A stretch of DNA of 10,727 nt from Eubacteriaceae bacterium (GTDB lineage Bacteria; Bacillota; Clostridia; Eubacteriales; Alkalibacteraceae). This document shows, piece by piece, positions 6,472-10,727 of the stretch (positions are counted from its first letter, which is position 1; the number at the start of each line of letters is the position of its first letter). A model generated the notes under the pieces. The model had not been told where the DNA came from, ran no database searches, and saw only the letters and a program-made list of their open reading frames with translations. A program made the position numbers and the translations under genes. Location of the stretch: assembly GCA_003446375.1 (NCBI GenBank), contig DMAW01000166.1, forward strand, positions 1 to 10,727, written 5' to 3'.

Positions 6472-7416
6472 TTAGGATGCTTTAGGCTTTATGAAGTCCA
6501 GAATTTCAGGATAGATGTTTTGATACTTGGGGATGGACTTTATCAGCGCATAACCTTTGTTGCAGAGGTTAGCTGCCTGGCTTGCAGTAATGTTGCTTAA
6601 AGTCTTGCAGATGTCCTTGTATGTGAAATCGCAAAGACAGCGCATCAAAAAGGCAGATACAGCTCTTGCATCTGAAAGATTGCGGTTGTATTTGATGTTG
6701 ATGAAGTTGGGGATTTTGGTTTTAAGCGCTGCTTCTACTGCTTTTAATATTTCTTCAGGGGAATAATCCCTGTAGATTACGACTCTCTCGCTTTTGTAAG
6801 CGTATTTGTCGTTTTTGACATAATCGTTTATGAGCTCGTAGTACTTTTCCTTTTGGGTAATCTTGTTGCAGGAAGAAACGAACTCGGCGTATTTAACCAT
6901 GGCTTCTTTAGGGTTACTGGCAAATTGAGATAGAATAAAGTCAGGGTCAGCCAAGCCAAAGTCATAGTCGTAGTTTCCAAGGTATATTCCGTAAGATGAA
7001 TAAGGGTAGGTGTGTACAGCATCCTTGTAAGCAGGTATGTCTTTGGGGTTATTGTGGATGTATGCTGATACCACCAGGTTATACACATCATCAAATACTG
7101 CTCTGCTTAAGAACCTGCCTTGGAAAACATGGCCGTGCCTTCTGTACTTTTTGTTGTAATACTGGGCATAGCAAAGATTAACCCCATGCATGAACTTGGA
7201 CATGTCAGATCCTTTGGGGTCTAGCTGTATGTGGACATGGGTATCCATAAGACAGTATGAAAGTATGCTGCACTGGAATTTTTCGCAGTACAGTGCTAGA
7301 AGCTCTAAGTATTTTACCTTGTCTTTGTAGCTTTTAAATAGGGTAAGCTCACTTATGGAGCGGCACATAACATGGTGTGCGGTATCCGGGTCTTTGATAC
7401 GGGCTATGCGTGGCAA
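6472..7416 (-). CDS. RAYT: REP-associated tyrosine (Y1 HUH) transposase
   Basis: The product is 314 aa and belongs to the IS200/Y1-transposase superfamily, RAYT branch. It shows PRIARIKD near the N-terminus, the HUH metal motif H60-V-H62 within MDTHVHIQL, the GHVFQGRFLS block (residues 95-104) and the catalytic tyrosine Y119 in AYIHNNP. Such enzymes nick and rejoin single-stranded DNA at hairpin-containing ends. Residues after about 200 form a helical C-terminal part common in longer Firmicutes RAYTs. Start choice: a TTG at 7416 has AAAGGAG (7425-7431) 8 nt upstream and yields the usual PRIAR beginning; the longer reading from 7446 would include the ribosome binding site. The coding frame is intact, so the element may be active, and its 33-codon C-terminus is repeated in the deleted copy downstream. 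Confidence 0.9.
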   Translation of the reverse strand: MPRIARIKDPDTAHHVMCRSISELTLFKSYKDKVKYLELLALYCEKFQCSILSYCLMDTHVHIQLDPKGSDMSKFMHGVNLCYAQYYNKKYRRHGHVFQGRFLSRAVFDDVYNLVVSAYIHNNPKDIPAYKDAVHTYPYSSYGIYLGNYDYDFGLADPDFILSQFASNPKEAMVKYAEFVSSCNKITQKEKYYELINDYVKNDKYAYKSERVVIYRDYSPEEILKAVEAALKTKIPNFINIKYNRNLSDARAVSAFLMRCLCDFTYKDICKTLSNITASQAANLCNKGYALIKSIPKYQNIYPEILDFIKPKAS

Positions 7417-7581
7417 AGGGAACACTCCTTTCAGAGATTTAGTCAATTAACGAACATGTGTTCTTGGAAATATTATTACATATTTATAGTATGGATGCAA
7501 GAAGAAGTTTAGTGGGATAAATAATATGTTGTAATTAGAGTTGCTTGATGGGATAATAAGGATATAGTTGAGAACTGTCCC

Positions 7582-7744
7582 TAGGGAGTACTCAGTTCCG
7601 TCAGACCTCATAGGCGCATTTAGTCTGATTTTTTATTCAACCCCACATGAAGCTGTATTTAAGGCTTTGGGCGTAGAATAAAGTAGAGCGAAAAAGTTAA
7701 GTAATTTTGATTTGTGTTATGTAACTAAAGGAGGGATTGTAATA
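7582..7744. other. Intergenic stretch with a possible degraded coding fragment
   Basis: No confident gene is seen. One plus-strand frame is open for about 29 codons and ends ...STPHEAVFKALGVE before TAA at 7679-7681, with no start or ribosome binding site. It looks like a gene tail, but I cannot assign a family, and it does not resemble the missing end of the Mrr-like gene. The ribosome binding site AGGAGG at 7729-7734 belongs to the next small gene. Confidence 0.3.
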
Positions 7745-7837
7745 ATGGGAATTATACGCTTTCTGTTTAAGGCTGTATTCTATATTTTGTTTTTCTGGGC
7801 CGTAGTGCTTTATAAACTGGTAAAAGCATATAAATAA
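7745..7837 (+). CDS. 30-aa single-pass membrane peptide
   Basis: A short frame, ATG 7745 to TAA 7835-7837, encodes 30 residues: a basic start (R5, K9), a hydrophobic and aromatic core AVFYILFFWAVVLY (residues 10-23), and a lysine-rich tail (K24, K27, K30). AAAGGAGGG at 7727-7735 gives a strong ribosome binding site with about 10 nt spacing, which is the main reason to believe it is translated. It ends 49 nt before the 257-aa gene on the same strand, so both may share a transcript. The family is not recognised. It could be a small membrane-acting peptide such as a type-I-toxin-like peptide, or a membrane anchor for its neighbour. Function is unknown. Confidence 0.55.
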   Translation: MGIIRFLFKAVFYILFFWAVVLYKLVKAYK

Positions 7838-7886
7838 GCGTTTGCAAGCTATATGATGTGTTAATGAAAAATTAAGGGGTAATCTA

Positions 7887-8660
7887 ATGGGATGTGTTGA
7901 GAATCGTGATGATTTGATAGATATGATAGAAGATAGGTTTTTCTTGCTTCTGAAATTTGGCTCAAGAACAAACCTGGAAATGCTTCAACAAGGCAAAGTC
8001 TACATGAAAAACTTGCAGTTTTATATAGATCTCGAAAATGCAACAAGTGATGAAGATGTGGGAGACAAATATGACGGACTTTTACCAATACAAGATGTGA
8101 AATTAAGTATATACACTGTTGATTCTAAAGAACTTATTACTCAGTTAGCAGCTCCTGTAGCAACAATGAATTTGGGATATAAAAAATCACCGGTTTTTTG
8201 TATGTTCATTTTTGATCACAGAAATAAAACTGCAGTTAATATTAATGAGAATGAATTAATTGTGCGGCTTGACTTTTCTGATGAACAAAAGCGAAGATTA
8301 GCTAATTTTGGTGATAGTGCACTTTTAATTACTGATCCTGACGAATTCTTTTCCAGGATGAAAAAAGGACTGAATAATACTGGAATAAGTTATACCAGAG
8401 ACAAAGTAAAATACTATGAAGGAAATACAAAGGAACATATTGAAGAGATCCAAGATAATGAAACTCGCATAGGATTCTGGAAACGTAAAAAATATGAATA
8501 TCAGCAAGAGTATCGTTTCTTTGCTTTTGATTCAGCGATAGATGATTATGTGATTATAGACATTGGCGATTTGAGCGATATTTCGAGGCTGGAATCAACG
8601 GAAGTAATTCTTAATACATTTGCTGAAGTGAAATATAAAATTGAGCAGAAAGATGAATAG
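7887..8660 (+). CDS. Protein of unknown function, weakly DUF2971-like
   Basis: The product is 257 aa and soluble, with no signal peptide or membrane segment. ATG 7887 has AAGGGG at 7874-7879. The N-terminal part, FFLLLKFGSRTNLEMLQQGK followed by VYMKNLQFY and a GDKYDGLL segment, resembles proteins in which a phrase of the type 'K-F/Y-x-S, then L-x-x-G-x-[IV]-Y-[FM]' opens a domain as in DUF2971. The C-terminal KYEYQQEYRFFAF and VIIDIGDLSDIS are also typical of that style. Many such genes sit in accessory regions, but no biochemical role is established that I can name. It may be co-transcribed with the 30-aa membrane peptide and lies between two RAYT element copies, which suggests it is accessory cargo. 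An unrecognised defence or toxin component is possible but not shown. Confidence 0.6.
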   Translation: MGCVENRDDLIDMIEDRFFLLLKFGSRTNLEMLQQGKVYMKNLQFYIDLENATSDEDVGDKYDGLLPIQDVKLSIYTVDSKELITQLAAPVATMNLGYKKSPVFCMFIFDHRNKTAVNINENELIVRLDFSDEQKRRLANFGDSALLITDPDEFFSRMKKGLNNTGISYTRDKVKYYEGNTKEHIEEIQDNETRIGFWKRKKYEYQQEYRFFAFDSAIDDYVIIDIGDLSDISRLESTEVILNTFAEVKYKIEQKDE

Positions 8661-8705
8661 TCAAGCACACTCAGCTTTAAGCCTATATTACACTATGACA
8701 ATTGT

Positions 8706-8727
8706 GAACTTGTTTCCATGTACGAGA
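8706..8727 (+). repeat. Single copy of the 24-bp insertion-sequence-end repeat
   Basis: TTGTTTCCATGTACGAG in this segment matches the core of the three repeats at 617-695, most closely the unit at 648-671. It is isolated, with no transposase gene nearby. It indicates that the same insertion-sequence end once existed here or that both sites derive from one element. The stretch from 8661 to 8805 holds nothing else I can support. Confidence 0.4.
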
Positions 8728-8805
8728 AAACTCAAAAATACGCTCAAGACATTCAAACGGGCATTTTTAGCCAGGCATTTTGAGAAAAAAGAAAAAAGAT
8801 AAATA

Positions 8806-9191
8806 GGGACACTTCTCAACCAACCATCATAACTGACATTAAGGGTGTGTAAAAGCACCCTTGATTTTCAGTTCTTTGATTAAAAAATAATCAATAAGAA
8901 CTATCAAAAGGCAAAAAACGCAAATAATCACAACAAAACTAATCCACCGCATGGAGGATTGCAAAAATTGATTTTTAATTGTCCTTACGAAGCTTTAGGA
9001 TTTATGAAATCCAGGATCTCTGGGTAGATGTTCTGATACTTGGGAATCAACTTGATCAGCTCGCAATCTTTGAGACAGAGGTTAAAGTCATATTTATAGC
9101 ATGGATGCAAGAAGAAGTTTAGTGAGGTAAATAATAAGTTGTAATTAGAGTTGCTTGATGGGATAATAAGGATATAGTTGAGAACTGTCCC
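8806..9191. mobile_element. Internally deleted, non-autonomous RAYT element (copy 2)
   Basis: The left end GGGACACTTCTCAAC (8806-8820) and right end GTTGAGAACTGTCCC (9177-9191) match those of copy 1. The left flank, the last 33 codons of the RAYT gene and the right flank from 9090 onward are all recognisable, but about 0.9 kb between positions equivalent to 6570 and 7479 of copy 1 is missing. Inside, AAGGGTG (8841-8847) pairs perfectly with CACCCTT (8856-8862), a hairpin near the end. It is a MITE-like derivative that would need the copy-1 transposase to move. Confidence 0.8.
8985..9083 (-). pseudogene. C-terminal remnant of a RAYT transposase gene
   Basis: The minus strand from 9083 to the TAA at 8985-8987 reads NLCLKDCELIKLIPKYQNIY and continues PEILDFINPKAS. 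It aligns with the last 32 residues of the intact RAYT (NLCNKGYALIKSIPKYQNIY...), with six substitutions. Similarity stops abruptly at 9083, where the deletion joins the 5' non-coding flank. It has no start and no catalytic residues. The substitutions show that copy 2 is not a very recent derivative of copy 1. Confidence 0.8.
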
Positions 9192-9215
9192 TAGGAGTAA
9201 TTCCTAGGAGTAATT
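9190..9215. repeat. Tandem 13-bp duplication at the right edge of RAYT copy 2
   Basis: CCTAGGAGTAATT occurs twice back to back (9190-9202 and 9203-9215), overlapping the last two bases of the element. Each unit contains the palindrome CCTAGG. In copy 1 a similar CCTAGGGAGTA follows the end once. It may be a slippage or insertion footprint. Confidence 0.6.
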
Positions 9216-9239
9216 ATTGGTTGGTTTGTCGCTAATCAT
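9204..9239 (-). pseudogene. Truncated start of a minus-strand gene
   Basis: Minus-strand ATG at 9239 follows AAGGAGG (9247-9253) with 7-nt spacing and encodes only MISDKPTNNYS before TAG at 9204-9206, at the edge of RAYT copy 2. A good promoter lies upstream. The simplest reading is that the element inserted just after the start of a gene whose body is now lost. Alternatively it is a genuine 11-residue peptide. The family cannot be recognised from 11 residues. Confidence 0.4.
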
Positions 9240-9240
9240 G

Positions 9241-9279
9241 ACGATACCTCCTTACGATACCTCCTTACGATACCTCCTT
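9241..9279 (-). repeat. Triple 13-bp tandem repeat, each unit carrying a Shine-Dalgarno sequence
   Basis: ACGATACCTCCTT is repeated three times without interruption (9241-9253, 9254-9266, 9267-9279). On the minus strand each unit reads AAGGAGGTATCGT, so three strong ribosome binding sites are stacked 13 nt apart upstream of the ATG at 9239. Only the nearest has proper spacing (7 nt). The number of units could change by slippage. Confidence 0.8.
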
Positions 9280-9291
9280 TGGTAGTATCAC

Positions 9292-9320
9292 ATATTAGCT
9301 CTACAAACCAGTAATATCAA
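9292..9320 (-). promoter_or_regulatory. Promoter of the truncated minus-strand gene
   Basis: On the minus strand TTGATA (9315-9320) and TAATAT (9292-9297) are separated by exactly 17 bp and lie about 50 bp upstream of the ATG at 9239. The -35 box matches 5 of 6 and the -10 box 4 of 6. The plus-strand region between 9280 and 9378 is the leader of the Fic gene; TTGACT at 9336-9341 could be a -35 box there but lacks a clear partner. Confidence 0.45.
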
Positions 9321-9378
9321 GCGGTAAACGAACAATTGACTGTGTGACCTGCCTATCGGCAATCAGGGGGTGATTTAG

Positions 9379-10275
9379 ATGAGCAAAATCTCCATTCGTT
9401 TTTTTGATGATAAAGAAGTTCGTGCTGTTTGGGATGATGAAAAATCCAAGTGGTGGTTCTCTGTGCTTGATATCATCGGTGTTTTGCGTGGCAAGGACGA
9501 CTACACAAAAAACAGAAATTATTGGAAATACTTAAAGGCGAAACTTAAAAAAGAAAACAACGAGTTGGTTAGTGCCACTAACCAACTGAAATTGACGGCT
9601 GCCGACGGGAAAAAATATCTAACAGATACATTCGACTATGATGGCGTCATTGAACTTGCCAAAAATTTTCCAAGTAAACAGGCAAATCGCTTTATTGAAT
9701 GGTTCACCAACAGTGATGAAACAATCGACGGAAAGAGCAAATCAAAAGCATATGCTCTTTTCGACAGTTCCTTGTTTGATACAATAGAAGTTGGTACGGT
9801 AAAAGGCTTACAGCAGATTCACGGCTATTTATTTGGCGGGCTTTATGATTTTGCGGGGCAAATCAGAACCCTTAATATCGCAAAGAGTGGCTTCCAATTT
9901 GCTATGGCGCGATTCTTGCCCGAAACGCTGAAAAAAATTGAAGAAATGCCCGAAAGCACTTTTGATGAAATTGCAGATAAGTATGTTGAGATGAATGTAG
10001 CCCACCCTTTTATGGAGGGTAACGGTCGAAGCATGCGCATTTGGCTTGACCTGATTTTGAAAAAGAACCTGCAATTCTGTGTGGACTGGAGCAAAATTAA
10101 TAAAAAAGACTATTTCACCGCGATGGAAAAGAGCGTTTCGGATTCCGCGCAAATAAAAGTACTCTTACAGTACGCTTTGACAGATAAGATAAACGACCGT
10201 GAAATGTTTATGAAAGGCGTCGATTATTCCTACTATTACGAGCAGGAAAATGAAATCGCTGAAGAGAAAAAGTGA
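9379..10275 (+). CDS. Fic-family AMP-transferase with N-terminal Bro-N-like domain
   Basis: The product is 298 aa. Residues 1-110 resemble the Bro-N (phage antirepressor) domain: WWFSVLDIIGVL, RNYWKYLKAKL, NQLKLTAADGKK and a final SKQANRFIEWF. Residues about 120-290 are a Fic domain with the full catalytic motif H209-P-F-M-E-G-N-G-R-S-M-R220. Fic enzymes usually transfer AMP to a hydroxyl of a target protein and many act as toxins. The C-terminal S284-Y-Y-Y-E288-Q matches the class III autoinhibitory motif S/T-x3-E-G/N except that Q replaces G/N; the inhibitory glutamate is kept. ATG 9379 follows GGGGGTGA with about 8 nt spacing. The stop TGA is directly followed, in the same frame, by the ATG of a recombinase fragment. 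The Bro-N fusion suggests phage origin. No separate antitoxin gene is visible. Confidence 0.85.
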   Translation: MSKISIRFFDDKEVRAVWDDEKSKWWFSVLDIIGVLRGKDDYTKNRNYWKYLKAKLKKENNELVSATNQLKLTAADGKKYLTDTFDYDGVIELAKNFPSKQANRFIEWFTNSDETIDGKSKSKAYALFDSSLFDTIEVGTVKGLQQIHGYLFGGLYDFAGQIRTLNIAKSGFQFAMARFLPETLKKIEEMPESTFDEIADKYVEMNVAHPFMEGNGRSMRIWLDLILKKNLQFCVDWSKINKKDYFTAMEKSVSDSAQIKVLLQYALTDKINDREMFMKGVDYSYYYEQENEIAEEKK

Positions 10276-10455
10276 ATGATATTACTATTCAGACAGCCGC
10301 CTTTGCCTCCGAAGCGGGAAAAGCGAGTTGGTATTTACTGTCGCGTGAGCACAAACAGTACTGATCAGCTGAAAAGTCTGACCGCCCAAATAAAAAAGAG
10401 GACACTTCTCAACTTTTTGCCAAAACTGACATTAAGGGTGTGTAAAGTAGCCTGA
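10276..10455 (+). pseudogene. N-terminal fragment of a serine recombinase
   Basis: ATG 10276 immediately follows the Fic stop. The segment KREKRVGIYCRVSTNSTDQL and then KSLTAQI is the start of a resolvase/invertase-type serine recombinase; S25 in RVST is the catalytic serine. Homology ends at about residue 40, where the left end of a RAYT-type element begins (from 10398), and the frame then runs through element sequence to TGA at 10453-10455. The rest of the catalytic domain and all of the DNA-binding part are absent, so it is dead. It may be the integrase of the unit that brought in the Fic gene. Confidence 0.8.
10398..10447. mobile_element. Orphan left end of a third RAYT-type element
   Basis: GGACACTTCTCAAC (10400-10413) matches the inverted end of copies 1 and 2. 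A 23-bp stretch at 10424-10446 is identical to 8831-8853 in copy 2, covering ACTGACATTAAGGGTGTG. Homology then stops; there is no right end and IS256 sequence follows. It interrupts the serine recombinase gene. Confidence 0.7.
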
Positions 10456-10475
10456 ATTGAAAAAAAAAATTATAA

Positions 10476-10727
10476 AGCATATACGATGCTATAAGCATAG
10501 ACGAAGCCCGACGATTCTTAAAAGAAACACTCGAAACCTTCGACACTAGGGCGCCAAAAGCAATGGAGCTTTTGGAAGAAGGCTTTGAAGATGTCATGGC
10601 AGTCATGAGTCTTACTGAAAAATACAGAAAAAGACTCCGTACAACAAACAGTATCGAACGTCTAAATGAAGAAATAAGACGTCGAGATTGTGTGATTCAA
10701 ATATATCCAAACGAAGCTTCGGTGCTT
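10476..10727 (+). pseudogene. IS256-family (mutator) transposase, C-terminal part, runs off the window
   Basis: A frame open from 10476 to the window end, with no start codon, reads DEARRFLKETLETFDTRAPK, then AMELLEEGFEDVMAV, then YRKRLRTTNSIERLNEEIRR and RDCVIQIYPNEASVL. The R-T-T-N-x-I-E-R-L-N-x-E-I-R-R-R block and the I-x-P-N-E-x-S-x-L block are hallmarks of IS256/mutator transposases, a DDE family. A stop at 10473-10475 and unrelated sequence before it show that the N-terminal two thirds, with the first two catalytic aspartates, are missing. The element probably continues to the right of the window. Confidence 0.85.

Larger units (their letters stand above)
6292..7581. mobile_element. RAYT-carrying insertion element with 15-bp inverted ends (copy 1)
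   Basis: The left end is GGGACACTTCTCAAC (6292-6306). The right end, read on the minus strand from 7581 to 7567, is GGGACAGTTCTCAAC, giving 14 of 15 matches. Between them lie a RAYT transposase gene on the minus strand and non-coding flanks of 165 and 150 bp. Both flanks are shared with a deleted copy at 8806-9191. The element interrupts the Mrr-like gene. A poly-A/G tract precedes the left end. No target duplication is evident, as expected for HUH transposition. Confidence 0.8.

Noticed and set aside
7596..7681. Open frame ending STPHEAVFKALGVE as the lost 3' end of the Mrr-like gene
   Set aside because: It has no resemblance to the strands and helices that follow VIRS in Mrr domains; it is noted only as an unassigned fragment.
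8718..8783. 22-codon plus-strand frame starting MYEKTQKYAQ
   Set aside because: Its start lies inside the insertion-sequence-end repeat, there is no ribosome binding site and no family similarity.
9241..9279. Possible CRISPR-like array
   Set aside because: The three 13-bp units are in direct tandem with no spacers and are far too short for CRISPR repeats.
9829..10152. Two long minus-strand open frames inside the Fic gene
   Set aside because: They are antisense shadows of the strongly supported Fic coding sequence, without ribosome binding sites or recognisable domains.

Overview
This is an AT-rich, low-GC Firmicutes window, most likely from a clostridial species. The evidence is strong AGGAGG-type ribosome binding sites, an HrcA/CIRCE-controlled small heat-shock gene, and a RAYT-family HUH transposase next to IS256-type and serine-recombinase debris. 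It looks like an accessory island built up by repeated insertions beside a chromosomal stress gene. No RNA genes or CRISPR array were seen.

Layout. Positions 1-580 hold a minus-strand hsp20 gene with its terminator, promoter and a perfect CIRCE operator. Positions 600-900 are debris: three 24-bp repeats that look like an insertion-sequence end, then a 59-codon remnant resembling the C-terminal part of an RlmD/RumA-type 23S rRNA methyltransferase. From 1064 to about 6268 there is one plus-strand gene train: a small DUF1413-like protein (80 aa), a Cap4/DUF4297-like PD-(D/E)xK nuclease, a zinc-hook-less SMC/ABC-type ATPase whose start overlaps the nuclease stop by 4 nt, a HEPN protein with twin C-terminal zinc ribbons, and a zinc-ribbon plus Mrr-like endonuclease. 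The Mrr-like gene is cut off by a 1.29-kb mobile element (6292-7581) that carries a RAYT (REP-associated tyrosine) transposase and has 15-bp inverted ends. Next come a 30-aa membrane peptide and a 257-aa gene of unknown function (7745-8660).

Positions 8806-9191 hold an internally deleted, non-autonomous copy of the same RAYT element. It sits in the start of a minus-strand gene whose Shine-Dalgarno region is a triple 13-bp repeat. A Bro-N/Fic fusion gene follows at 9379-10275. Immediately after it is a serine-recombinase start that is truncated by a third RAYT-element end, which is itself followed by the C-terminal part of an IS256-family transposase running off the window.

How the genes may work together. 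The nuclease, the SMC-like ATPase and the small upstream protein have the logic of Lamassu or ABC-three-component defence systems: an ATPase sensor, an effector nuclease and a small middle component. The HEPN/zinc-ribbon protein and the zinc-ribbon/Mrr protein follow on the same strand and may be further effectors, or a second, stacked defence module. The combination and the small DUF1413-like partner do not match any named system I can identify, so this is the best candidate here for something undescribed. That interpretation is inference from domains and gene order.
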